Assembly: GCA_964574325.1 (NCBI GenBank)
Contig: CAZNMY010000021.1
Span: 6,531 to 70,530 of the forward strand
Length of the DNA stretch: 64,000 nt
From: CAMDPA01 sp964574325
GTDB taxonomy: Bacteria > Pseudomonadota > Alphaproteobacteria > Rhizobiales > Hyphomicrobiaceae
Direction: 5' to 3'
Numbering within the stretch: position 1 is the stretch's first letter; each line of letters starts with the position of its first letter. Below the pieces are notes generated by a model. It had not been told where the DNA came from, ran no database searches, and saw nothing but the letters and a program-made list of their open reading frames with translations. This document shows positions 44,677 to 53,213 of this stretch, piece by piece. The position numbers and the translations under genes were made by a program.

Positions 44677-45674
44677 TGAAGCGTATCGACAGTCAGACCG
44701 GTATGGATGTGGCGGCGGCCGATCGGGGTGGGGGGATCGACACCGATCTCTTCGGCGACGAGATACAGTGGCCGCGCTTTCACTTCCTCGTACACCCGGC
44801 CGAGATATTCACCGATGATGCCGAGGACGATCAGTTGCACGCCCGCGAAGAACATCACCGAAATGATGATCGAGGGATAGCCGGGGACGTCGACGCCGAA
44901 CACCATCGTCTTGAGCACGATGACGATGGCGTAGGCGAAGGCGACGAATGAGACGATGAGGCCGAGCAGGGTCGAAATCCGCAGCGGGAGCGTCGAGAAA
45001 GCCGTCAATCCGTCGAGTGCGAAGTGGACGAGGCGGCGGATGTTCCAGCGCGAGCCGCCGCCACCTTCACGGGCTGCGACGGTGTAGGGGATACCCACCG
45101 ACTTGTAGCCGATCCAGGAGAACAGGCCCTTGTTGAAGCGCGAGGCTTCGCGCATGCGGTTCATCGCATCGGCGGCCTTGCGGTCGAGCAACCGGAAATC
45201 GCCGGCGCCTTCGGGGATGTCGGTTTTCACGAGCGCATTGAAGATTTTGTAGAACGCGACGGAGACGAGGCGGCGCAGCGGTCCGTCGGTGTTGCGGTCG
45301 TTGCGCTCGCCGTAGACGATCTGATAGCCGTCGCGCCAGCGGGCGACGAACTGCGACAGCAACTCGGGGGGGTGCTGCAGATCGGCGTCCATGAGGATGA
45401 CCGCATCGCCGGTCGCATAGCGGATGCCGGCGGCGAGCGCGATCTCCTTGCCGAAGTTGCGGCTGAACGAGATGGCCTTGATGCGGTTGTCGTCCGCGTT
45501 GAGGGCGCGCAGGCGTTCCAGCGTGTCGTCGCGCGAACCGTCGTCGACGAACACCAGCTCCCACGTCGCGTCGGGGAGCTGGTCGAGCACCGGCGTCAAC
45601 CGGCCGACGAGCCGGTCCAGGTTGGCGGCCTCGTTCAGGACGGGGATGACGATCGATATGAGGTCGCGGGCCAT
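44673..45674 (-). CDS. DPM1/GtrB-like family 2 glycosyltransferase
   Basis: GT-A enzyme that makes a polyprenyl-phosphate monosaccharide, 333 residues. Motifs: ISIVIPVLNEAANL, FVDDGSRDDTLE, the DxD in MDADLQHPPELL, GDFRLLDRKA, and two C-terminal helices (near 235-258 and 275-298) that place it with membrane-bound GtrB/ArnC-type transferases. It heads the operon and its stop overlaps the deacetylase ATG. The start MARDLISIV (45674) is chosen by family fit; no ribosome binding site is evident, and an upstream ATG at 45785 remains possible. The ~300 nt between this start and 45973 show nothing further. Confidence 0.9.
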   Translation of the reverse strand: MARDLISIVIPVLNEAANLDRLVGRLTPVLDQLPDATWELVFVDDGSRDDTLERLRALNADDNRIKAISFSRNFGKEIALAAGIRYATGDAVILMDADLQHPPELLSQFVARWRDGYQIVYGERNDRNTDGPLRRLVSVAFYKIFNALVKTDIPEGAGDFRLLDRKAADAMNRMREASRFNKGLFSWIGYKSVGIPYTVAAREGGGGSRWNIRRLVHFALDGLTAFSTLPLRISTLLGLIVSFVAFAYAIVIVLKTMVFGVDVPGYPSIIISVMFFAGVQLIVLGIIGEYLGRVYEEVKARPLYLVAEEIGVDPPTPIGRRHIHTGLTVDTLQ

Positions 45675-45973
45675 GGCAAGCTGCTGGTCAAGCTGATCGT
45701 TCAGGGGCAACGTCCCCGGCTCGGCGGGCGAGGGGCGGGGATGTGGTCCCGTTTCGTTCGCACTGCTACCGGGTAAATGACGCATCGCACCGTCATTTAC
45801 AAGCCGGTGCATGAACGGCGGTAGAACAGCGTCCGACCAGCGGCGATCCCGCGAGCCGCTTGGTTGAGAATTGCCGGTTCGGGTCGAGCGGGAAAGTGCC
45901 GAGCGGGAGGAATAAGGTGGCCGAGGAAATCTTTCCCCGGCCTGCTCAGAGTTGTCCCGGGTTCAGGACGGCA

Positions 45974-46228
45974 TCAGAGGCAGCGCGTGATGGTGGAGCC
46001 GCACTTGGTATAGCGGATTTCGTCCCAGGCGCAGCAGGGCTGCTCCTTCTGGCAGACCCAGGTGGTCTGCTTGCCATCGGGGAACTTGTGGCGGCAGACT
46101 TTCTGATCCTTGCCGATCTTGGGGGCGGCGGCAGCCTTGGCGGCGGGAGCCTTCGCGTCCTGGGCGATGGCGGCGGCAGGGGCGAGCATCGTCAGGGAGA
46201 GAGCGGCGGCGGCGAGCAGGCGGAACAT
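45974..46228 (-). CDS. Small secreted cysteine-rich protein
   Basis: 84 residues. A clear signal peptide (MFRLLAAAALSLTMLAPAAAIAQ) is followed by an Ala/Lys/Pro spacer and a ~40-residue domain with six cysteines: VCRHKF, WVCQKEQPCCAWDE, YTKCGS, and the C-terminal ITRCL. Even number and spacing suggest three disulfides. It is not a family I recognise. The ATG has an AGGAGA box, and the length of open frame is modest but the pattern is unmistakably protein-like. It is a single gene, divergent from the gentisate dioxygenase gene. Confidence 0.75.
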   Translation of the reverse strand: MFRLLAAAALSLTMLAPAAAIAQDAKAPAAKAAAAPKIGKDQKVCRHKFPDGKQTTWVCQKEQPCCAWDEIRYTKCGSTITRCL

Positions 46229-46435
46229 GGCAGGTCTCCTACATATGAACAATCGAACGCGGCGAGGTTCGCACTGCTGCCACCTGTCTGGCAATGACGT
46301 GGCTGCATCAAGTGGAAGGAAACCGGCTGGAAGCGGGGCACAAAGCAGGAAACGGCGATCTTGCACCGCCGGGGCCACGGTCATAAGGATAGGACCAACG
46401 AACCCCGGAACAGCGTCCGCCAAGAGGAGCCCCCG

Positions 46436-47485
46436 ATGCAGGCCAACGCCGCGCCCACCACAGATGCAGCAACGCGTAAGAAGTATTACGATACCATCGC
46501 GCCGCAGTCGCTCGCTCCGCTGTGGGAGGTGCTGAAGGGCCTCGTGCCGCCGGAGCCACGCTCGAAGGCCGTGCCGCACGTCTGGCAGTATTCGAAGGTG
46601 CGGCCGCTGCTGATCGAGGCGGGCAGCCTCGTCACCGCAGAAGAGGCGGAACGGCGGGTGCTGGTGCTCGAGAACCCGGCTCTTGCCGGCCAGTCGCGGA
46701 TCACCAGCTCGATGTACGCCGGCGTGCAGCTCGTGATGCCCGGCGAGGTGGCGCCGGCGCACAAGCATACCGCTTCGGCGCTGCGCTTCGTCCTCGAGTC
46801 CAATGGCGGCTACACGACGGTCGCGGGCGAGCGCACGCTGATGCGTCGCGGCGACTTCGTGATCACGCCGAACGGCGCCTGGCACGATCACGGGCAGGAG
46901 AGCGACAGCCCGATCATCTGGGTCGACGGACTCGATCTCCACATGATCAACTTCTTCGAGTCGGGCTTCATGGAGCACCACAACGACAAGAAGCAGATGC
47001 TCGTGAAGAACGACGAGGAATCCGTGGCGCGCTACGGCTCGGGCCTCGTGCCGATGACCGGCTCATCGCCGTTCGGGATGACCTCTCCGATCTTCAATTA
47101 CCGCTATGATCGCAGCCGGGCGGCGCTGATGGATGTCGTCGCCAACAACGCGGTCGACGCCAATCTCGGCCACGCGCTGCGCTATGCCAACCCGCTCGAC
47201 GGCGGCTGGGCGATGCCGACCATCGCGACGTGGCTCACGCATCTGCCGAAGGGGTTCGAGACCAAGGGCTATCGCGCGACCGACGGCCGCACGATTATCG
47301 TCGTCGAAGGCGAGGTCTCGGCCGAGATCGACGGTAAGACGTTGACGGTCGGCGAGAGCGACATCGCGGTGTGGCCGGCCTGGGCGTGGGGCAGCCTGCG
47401 CGCTTCGAAGGACGCGATCTTCTTCACGTTCTCCGACCGCGCCGCGCAGGAGAAGCTCGGCATCTGGCGCGAGGACCGGCGATAG
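46436..47485 (+). CDS. Gentisate 1,2-dioxygenase-like bicupin
   Basis: Fe(II) bicupin, 349 residues. Gentisate 1,2-dioxygenase opens the ring of 2,5-dihydroxybenzoate to maleylpyruvate. The N-terminal cupin holds the iron ligands H109 and H111 (PAHKHTASALRFVLES) and H150 (PNGAWHDHG). The second cupin is in the C-terminal third (IIVVEGEVSAEIDGKTL). The start at 46436 has a GAGGAG box. No maleylpyruvate isomerase or hydrolase is adjacent, so related substrates (1-hydroxy-2-naphthoate, salicylate) cannot be excluded. It converges with the lipase gene. Confidence 0.88.
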   Translation: MQANAAPTTDAATRKKYYDTIAPQSLAPLWEVLKGLVPPEPRSKAVPHVWQYSKVRPLLIEAGSLVTAEEAERRVLVLENPALAGQSRITSSMYAGVQLVMPGEVAPAHKHTASALRFVLESNGGYTTVAGERTLMRRGDFVITPNGAWHDHGQESDSPIIWVDGLDLHMINFFESGFMEHHNDKKQMLVKNDEESVARYGSGLVPMTGSSPFGMTSPIFNYRYDRSRAALMDVVANNAVDANLGHALRYANPLDGGWAMPTIATWLTHLPKGFETKGYRATDGRTIIVVEGEVSAEIDGKTLTVGESDIAVWPAWAWGSLRASKDAIFFTFSDRAAQEKLGIWREDRR

Positions 47486-47565
47486 GAACGCATTCCTGCC
47501 GGCCGCTCGAAATCGCGGTCGGGCAGGCACTCGAATGGGAGACTGGGCTGCCGACGCAGGCCGCC

Positions 47566-49227
47566 TCAAACGAACGTCTCGTTGCGCTTCAGGTATTCGA
47601 CGAACACGGGGTCATGCTGCACCGCGATCGGTACGGGCAGACCCAGCACCGAATCGAAGAACGGCGTCGGCTTTTTCTTCTCGTCGAGGGTTTCCTTGGC
47701 GATTTCGATGCCCTTGTCGAGATCGCCCCTGATGAAGCGGAGATGCTCGGCGAGTTCGGCATTCGCCAGCTCGACGTTGCCGCCGTGCTTGGCGCGCAAC
47801 TGTTGATACGACAGGGTGCTGAGGTAGAGGGCGTAGCGCTGCTCGATGTCGTGCGAGAACAGTTTCCGGCGCACAAAATACCAAGCAACGCCTGTTACGG
47901 CCCCGGCAGCCAGACCGATGAATAGCCAGTAGACCCATGTCGGAACCGGTTCGGGCGCCGTGGCGGCGGGGTTCGTGGGCTTGAGACTGCCGTCGCTGCT
48001 GGTATCCACGGGCTTTCCATCGCCCGAACTATTCGTGCCGGTCTTCTGCGCCTCTTTCTCCTTCTCGTTCTTGGAGAGTTCTTTCACTTTGTCCTTATGC
48101 TGTTCTGCCAGATCGCGCATGGCCTTCTGCGCGGCGTCACGAAGCGTCGACACGGCGCTGTCGATATCGCTCTTCGACAGTGGCGGTTCGCTGGAGAAGC
48201 TCCAGGGCGTGGCGACCTTGCCGTAGCCGTCGGTTGCCTGCAGGTGCAACTGCACGCCGGATTTCACGCGCTGGCGCAGCGGATAGAGCCAGCGATAGTA
48301 CCAGCGGTTCATGATCCGCGGAACGAGATCGCCGCTCGATTCCAGGATGACCGTCCGGCTTCCGAGCAGACCCTTGTACACGTCGACGAACTCGTGGCTG
48401 CCGACGGCGGGCGCACCGAATGTCACGACGGCCGCGATATGGTCGATGCGGATGTTGCGGTCCTTGCCGATCGCGTCTGCGACGCGTGCATGGTCGAAGG
48501 CGGCGATCTGTGCCATTGCGCCGCCGAGCGAATGACCGGCGTAGACGATCTGGTCGATGTCACGATTTTCGAAACGCTCGGCGAGCCAGTCCTCGACCTG
48601 GTCCTTGATGGCGGCCCAGGCGATCGAGAAGCCGACATGACGGCCGGGCTCGGGATCGCCGAGCTTTTCGAGCAACGGACCATAGGCTTCTCGCAAGCCG
48701 GCGAGGCGGCGATCCTTTCTGGCGAACAGATCGTCGGTCAGCGCATCTGTGCTGTTGATCTTCCAGTCCCGCTTGCTGAGCGTGCCACGGAAGATGACGA
48801 AGGCTTTGCGCTCGAATACGAAGCCGAAGCCTTGCGCGTCGGCCAGTTTGCCGTACTCGCTTGCGTCTTTGCCGGCTGAATTGAAGAACTTGGGGTGGGT
48901 GTGGCCCGAGCAGCATTCGGTGAGATAGCGCGTGATGCGTTGTTCGCTCTCGTAGGCGAGCGCCGTCTTGTAGGCGAGAAACTCACAGAGCTGCAGCGGC
49001 ACCAGCCGAGGCTTGGTTTCCCTCGTCGGCTCGATCGAACGCCAGCCGTAGTCGCGCGGCAGCAGGAACCGAGCGGCGCTCCGCTGGGTTTGCAGGTCCG
49101 CTGTCGTCGAGAAATAGTCTGTGTCGAGGTGGAAACCGTCGACTCGAGGCGGCTTGGCCAGGAGTTCGACGATCTGTGCGAGGAGTTCGGGGCTCGTAGC
49201 GGGGGGTGTTGTCGGCGGGGGCGGCAT
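47566..49227 (-). CDS. Membrane-anchored class 3 lipase-like protein
   Basis: 553 residues. The alpha/beta hydrolase core carries the Lipase_3 elbow AGHSLGGAMAQ with the nucleophile S233 and the strand VTFGAPAVGS; an Asp in ESSGDLVPR is a good acid candidate, and a C-terminal His such as the one in VQLHLQ could complete the triad. A charged Lys/Glu-rich segment (about 350-420) leads to one transmembrane helix (about 433-455, WVYWLFIGLAAGAVTGVAWYF). A ~95-residue helical tail follows. There is no N-terminal signal peptide, so which side of the membrane holds the lipase domain is unclear. Confidence 0.82.
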   Translation of the reverse strand: MPPPPTTPPATSPELLAQIVELLAKPPRVDGFHLDTDYFSTTADLQTQRSAARFLLPRDYGWRSIEPTRETKPRLVPLQLCEFLAYKTALAYESEQRITRYLTECCSGHTHPKFFNSAGKDASEYGKLADAQGFGFVFERKAFVIFRGTLSKRDWKINSTDALTDDLFARKDRRLAGLREAYGPLLEKLGDPEPGRHVGFSIAWAAIKDQVEDWLAERFENRDIDQIVYAGHSLGGAMAQIAAFDHARVADAIGKDRNIRIDHIAAVVTFGAPAVGSHEFVDVYKGLLGSRTVILESSGDLVPRIMNRWYYRWLYPLRQRVKSGVQLHLQATDGYGKVATPWSFSSEPPLSKSDIDSAVSTLRDAAQKAMRDLAEQHKDKVKELSKNEKEKEAQKTGTNSSGDGKPVDTSSDGSLKPTNPAATAPEPVPTWVYWLFIGLAAGAVTGVAWYFVRRKLFSHDIEQRYALYLSTLSYQQLRAKHGGNVELANAELAEHLRFIRGDLDKGIEIAKETLDEKKKPTPFFDSVLGLPVPIAVQHDPVFVEYLKRNETFV

Positions 49228-49544
49228 TCGAAAACCTCTGGGCTACATCGGAAGGCACCGGCAATACTCGGCAGAGGTTCGGCAGAGCGGGAATGTATCG
49301 GCGGAGTGAAATCCCGGCTGCTGCCGCCAGTGGCCTCGCGCGCCACAAGCCGCTTCGTTTCGTCTCACCCCTGGGTTTTCCCGACAAGCCCGGTTTGTGG
49401 GTATGGCGAGAACCGGGCATAAGTTGTGGCACAACGGCCGCAGTGGTTTGCCGCCTCGTCGTTTCGGCGGAACTCGCAAGACCGACGAGGCGAGGTCGCT
49501 GCCGCACCTCGTGCATGAAGTCCGGACCGGTTTCGAGGCGCATC
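49228..49544. other. 317-nt divergent intergenic region
   Basis: It separates the lipase (minus) from the cyclase (plus) and holds no supportable gene. Two palindromes lie on the cyclase side: CCCGGTT/AACCGGG (49389-49395 with 49411-49417) and GTTGTGGCACAAC (49423-49435). They could be regulator sites for the cyclase operon. I see no convincing -35/-10 pair. Confidence 0.4.
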
Positions 49545-50324
49545 ATGTCCCGTCGCATCATAGACATCTCCGTCAGTCTGCAAGGGGATATCGCGTCCGA
49601 TCCGCCCGGCCTCGAGCCGAAGATCAAGTATTTTCACCACAAGCAGACGGCCAAGGAAGTGTGCCGGTTTTTTCCGGGGCTGACGACGGATCAGATTCCC
49701 GATGCCGAGGGCTGGGCGATCGAGCACATCCAGCTCACCACTCACGCGGGAACGCACCTCGATGCGCCCTGGCATTTCGCCTCGACGATGGACGGCGGCA
49801 AGCCCGCGCTCACGATCGACGAGGTGCCACTCGACTGGTGCTTCCAGCCCGGTGTGAAGCTCGATTTCAGGCATCTGCCGGACGGCTATGTCGCGACCGC
49901 TGCCGATGTCGAAAAGGAACTCGCGCGCATCGGTCATTCCTTGCAGCCGCTCGACATCGTCGTGGTCAACACGGCTGCGGGCGCGCGCTACGGGCAGGAC
50001 GACTATCTGCCGACCGGCTGCGGTATGGGGCGCGAGGCAACGCTTTATCTGACATCGCGTGGCGTCAAGATCACCGGCACCGACGCGTGGTCCTGGGATG
50101 CGCCGTTCGTCCACACCGCGAAGAAGTTCGCCGAGACCAAAGATCCCGCGCTCGTCTGGGAAGGCCACAAGGCCAGCCGGGAGATCGGCTATTGCCACAT
50201 GGAGAAACTGTCGAACCTCGATCAGCTTCCCACATCGGGCTTCATGATCTCCTGCTTTCCCGTGAAGATCAAAGCGGCGTCCGCGGGCTGGACCCGCGCC
50301 GTCGCGATCATCGAGGACAGATGA
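49545..50324 (+). CDS. Cyclase family protein (kynurenine formamidase-like metal hydrolase)
   Basis: 259 residues. The metal-binding motif H67-A-G-T-H71-x-D73-x-P-x-H77 (in THAGTHLDAPWHF) identifies the putative cyclase/KynB fold, whose members hydrolyse amides or lactones such as N-formylkynurenine or isatin. ISVSLQGDIASDP at the start is typical. Start at ATG 49545 behind GAGG; the longer open frame reads through the intergenic region. Its stop overlaps the DUF983 ATG (ATGA). Substrate unknown. Confidence 0.85.
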   Translation: MSRRIIDISVSLQGDIASDPPGLEPKIKYFHHKQTAKEVCRFFPGLTTDQIPDAEGWAIEHIQLTTHAGTHLDAPWHFASTMDGGKPALTIDEVPLDWCFQPGVKLDFRHLPDGYVATAADVEKELARIGHSLQPLDIVVVNTAAGARYGQDDYLPTGCGMGREATLYLTSRGVKITGTDAWSWDAPFVHTAKKFAETKDPALVWEGHKASREIGYCHMEKLSNLDQLPTSGFMISCFPVKIKAASAGWTRAVAIIEDR

Positions 50325-50704
50325 GCGATAATTCTTCCGATGCCGGGCCTGTCTCGCCTTATGTGGCGGGGGTAACCTGCCGCTGTCCGCGCTGCGGGAA
50401 AGGCGCGATCTTCGTGAGCGCGTTTTCGCTCTCTGTGCGCGAGCGGTGCGGCATTTGCGATCTCGATCTGAAGTTCATCGATCCCGGCGACGGGCCGGCC
50501 GTGTTCGCGATCATGATCGTGGGCTTCCTGATCCTGGGGGCTGCGCTGATCGTCGAGTTCAAGTTCAACCCGCCTGTGTGGGTGCACGTGGTTCTGTGGG
50601 CGCCGCTGACGCTGATCGTCGCGTTCGGGCTGCTGCGGCCGTTGAAGGGGTTGCTCGTCGCGCTGCAGTATCATCACAAGGCGGAGCAGGGGCGGTTGGA
50701 GTAG
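50321..50704 (+). CDS. DUF983 protein with zinc ribbon
   Basis: 127 residues. A four-Cys ribbon (C22-P-R-C25 and C43-G-I-C46) is followed by two transmembrane helices (about 58-78 and 83-103). This is the standard DUF983 layout, a protein usually next to SURF1 in cytochrome c oxidase loci. Function unknown; a role in oxidase assembly is inferred from that recurring neighbourhood, also seen here (SURF1 follows after 117 nt). Coupled to the cyclase gene by ATGA. Confidence 0.88.
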   Translation: MSDNSSDAGPVSPYVAGVTCRCPRCGKGAIFVSAFSLSVRERCGICDLDLKFIDPGDGPAVFAIMIVGFLILGAALIVEFKFNPPVWVHVVLWAPLTLIVAFGLLRPLKGLLVALQYHHKAEQGRLE

Positions 50705-50735
50705 GCGGCTCGCGGGGGGCGAGTTCGCTTCGCGA

Positions 50736-50793
50736 GCGGGCTACCGCCCGCACCCGTTTGGGAGGGAGGCCCTCCCAAACCCGCCCCCTTTTT
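50736..50793 (+). repeat. Two-hairpin intergenic element with T-run, copy B; possible terminator
   Basis: Hairpin 1 is GCGGGC/GCCCGC (50736-50741 with 50746-50751, loop TACC). Hairpin 2 is a perfect 10-bp stem GTTTGGGAGG/CCTCCCAAAC (50756-50765 with 50771-50780). T5 follows at 50789-50793. It shares spacing and flanks with copy A at 12749-12805. It lies between DUF983 and SURF1 genes, so if it terminates, SURF1 needs its own promoter. Confidence 0.65.
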
Positions 50794-50821
50794 GAGACTT
50801 CAGGCAAGTCGGAGCAGACTG

Positions 50822-51604
50822 ATGCTGACGAGATTCCGCGCGGCGGGGCTGATCTGGCCGACGCTGGTGGTGCTGCTGGCGTTGATGGTGCTGGTGGGGC
50901 TCGGCAACTGGCAGATGAGCCGGAAGGTCTGGAAAGACGGGCTGATCGCGCAGATCGAAGCGGGATTGCGTGGCGCGCCCGTTCCCCTCGACGAAGCGCT
51001 GCGCGGGGGGGCGTGTGTGGCCGGAAAGTCGTGTCCGTTCCCGGAGTATGCGCGGGTGCGGGTGCGCGGTCGTTTCGAGCACGCCCGCGAACGCTATCTC
51101 TATGCGCCCGATCCCACACTGGGGCTTGGTTTCCATGTCTACACGCCCATGGCTCTGGAGGACGGACGTCGGGTGATGGTCAATCGTGGCTACGTTCCGG
51201 ATCGCCTGCGTTCGCCGCAGGGCCGGTCCGCCGGTCAGCTGCAGGGCTCGGTCGAGGTGGTCGGTCTGTTGCGCGGTCCCGGCGAGAAGGCGCTGTTCAC
51301 GCCGGAAAACAATCCGGCACAGAATATCTGGTTCTGGCGGGATCTCGGTGCGATGACCGGCTGCGATGGGCAGGAGAGGGGAAGCTATTGCGCGAGCTTC
51401 GTGCGCGCCTTCGTCGACGCTGAGGCCGAGCCCGCCAATCCCGGCGGTTGGCCGAGGGGAGGTGCGACGAACCTGCAGATCGCCAACCGGCACCTCGAAT
51501 ACGCGCTCACGTGGTACGGGCTCGCGGCGGCACTGATCGCCTTTTATCTGGTGTTTGCGCGAGGACGTTTGCGAAATTCCGAAAAACCGGCGTCAGAGCA
51601 ATGA
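50822..51604 (+). CDS. SURF1 family cytochrome oxidase biogenesis protein
   Basis: 260 residues in the standard SURF1 plan: one helix near the N-terminus (about 8-30), a periplasmic domain, and one helix near the C-terminus (about 232-250). Family motifs are GNWQMSRKVWKDGLI, EYARVRVRGRF, VMVNRGYVP and NIWFWRDLGAM. SURF1 helps insert heme a into cytochrome c oxidase subunit I, fitting with ctaA elsewhere in the window. ATG 50822 is preferred over the ATG ten codons upstream, although neither has a strong ribosome binding site. Confidence 0.92.
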   Translation: MLTRFRAAGLIWPTLVVLLALMVLVGLGNWQMSRKVWKDGLIAQIEAGLRGAPVPLDEALRGGACVAGKSCPFPEYARVRVRGRFEHARERYLYAPDPTLGLGFHVYTPMALEDGRRVMVNRGYVPDRLRSPQGRSAGQLQGSVEVVGLLRGPGEKALFTPENNPAQNIWFWRDLGAMTGCDGQERGSYCASFVRAFVDAEAEPANPGGWPRGGATNLQIANRHLEYALTWYGLAAALIAFYLVFARGRLRNSEKPASEQ

Positions 51605-51809
51605 GTTGAGAAGAATGCCCGGTGAGGCTGTCCAGGCGCAATGAACGCGAGCGCATGGGCGCGCTATTCTCGTACCCGCCCGAATTGGTCCCTTAATTCA
51701 CGGGTATCTGAATCAAGACCGACGGCGCGCCTTGTTCGCGTCTGCGCTGGGCACTACGGTGCCGCAACATCGTGCCGAATAACTATCATCGTGAGCATTA
51801 GTCCGTATC

Positions 51810-53213
51810 GTGAAGTACATCTCCACCCGTGGCGAGGCGCCGAGCCTCGGTTTCGCCGATGTGACGCTCGCTGGGCTCGCCCGCGACGGCGGTCTCTATG
51901 TGCCGGAGACGTGGCCCCGGCTTTCGCCGGACGCTATCGCTGGGCTTGCCGGCCGGCCGTTCCACGAGATCGCCGTCGAGGTCATCGCACCGTTCACCGG
52001 GGGGGAGGTTTGTCGCGCTGATCTCGCGGCAATGGCGCGTGAGGCCTACGCGCAATTCGGTCATCCCGCAGTCACGCCCCTCGTCCAGATTGGTCCGGAT
52101 CGCTGGGTGCTGGAGTTGTTCCACGGCCCGACGCTCGCGTTCAAGGACGTGGCGATGCAATTGCTCGCCCGGTTGATGGATCACATGCTGGCCAAGCGTG
52201 GCGAGCGGGCCACGATCGTCGCTGCGACCTCGGGGGACACCGGTGGTGCCGCCATCGAGGCGTTCCGCGGATCGAGCCGCGTCGATGTGGTCATCCTGTT
52301 TCCGGATGGCCGCGTGTCCGACGTCCAGCGCCGGATGATGACGACGCCGAAGGAAGCAAACGTGCACGCCGTCGCGGTCGACGGCACGTTCGACGACTGT
52401 CAGGCGCAAGTGAAGGCTATGTTCAACCATCTGGCTTTCCGCGACCGGCTGAAACTCTCGGCGGTGAACTCGATCAACTGGGCTCGCATCGTCGCGCAGG
52501 TGACGTACTACTTCGCTGCCGGCGCGGCGCTGGGCGCACCTCACCGCAAGCTGTCTTTCGTCGTGCCGACGGGGAACTTCGGCGACATTCTCGCGGGCTG
52601 GGTGGCACGCCAGATGGGCCTGCCGATCGAGCAACTCGTGATCGCATCGAACGCCAACGACATCCTGCCGCGCACGGTTGCGACCGGCATCTACGAGACG
52701 CGCGGGGTCGTGCCGACGACGTCGCCGTCGATGGATATCCAGGTGTCGTCGAATTTTGAGCGCTTCCTGTTCGAGGCCTGCGGGCGCGATGCTGCCGTCA
52801 TTCGCGGACAGATGGCGTCGCTGGCACAGTCGGGCCGATTCGATGTGGGCGCTGCGAAGGCGCGGCTGCAGGCGGAATTCAGCGCAGCGGCGGCGGACGA
52901 GGCGCAGGTCGCCGAAACGATCCGTGCAACGGAGGAGGCGACGGGCTATCTCGCCGAGCCGCACACGGCCTGCGCGATCTTCGCAGCCGACAAGGCGCCG
53001 GATGGCACCGCTCAGGTGATCCTGTCGACGGCGCATCCGGCGAAGTTCCCCGACGCGATGCAGGAGATCACGGGGCGGCGGCCGGGGCTGCCGTCGCGGC
53101 TGTCGCGCCTGATGAGCGAGCCTGAACGCATGAGTGTCGTCGCCAACGATCGGGATGCGATCGAACGGTTCATCGAGGCGCGCTCCCGCGTCGTTGGCGG
53201 AGGCGCCTCATGA
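51810..53213 (+). CDS. thrC: Threonine synthase
   Basis: PLP enzyme converting O-phosphohomoserine to threonine, 467 residues. The N-terminal domain MKYISTRGEAPSLGFADVTLAGLARDGGLYVP is diagnostic, the PLP lysine is K112 (GPTLAFKDVAM), and the phosphate loop is AATSGDTGGAAIEAF. Length and order match the long (class I, bacterial/yeast) ThrC. It follows SURF1 after a 205-nt gap and overlaps the M16 peptidase gene by 4 nt (ATGA). Confidence 0.97.
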   Translation: MKYISTRGEAPSLGFADVTLAGLARDGGLYVPETWPRLSPDAIAGLAGRPFHEIAVEVIAPFTGGEVCRADLAAMAREAYAQFGHPAVTPLVQIGPDRWVLELFHGPTLAFKDVAMQLLARLMDHMLAKRGERATIVAATSGDTGGAAIEAFRGSSRVDVVILFPDGRVSDVQRRMMTTPKEANVHAVAVDGTFDDCQAQVKAMFNHLAFRDRLKLSAVNSINWARIVAQVTYYFAAGAALGAPHRKLSFVVPTGNFGDILAGWVARQMGLPIEQLVIASNANDILPRTVATGIYETRGVVPTTSPSMDIQVSSNFERFLFEACGRDAAVIRGQMASLAQSGRFDVGAAKARLQAEFSAAAADEAQVAETIRATEEATGYLAEPHTACAIFAADKAPDGTAQVILSTAHPAKFPDAMQEITGRRPGLPSRLSRLMSEPERMSVVANDRDAIERFIEARSRVVGGGAS

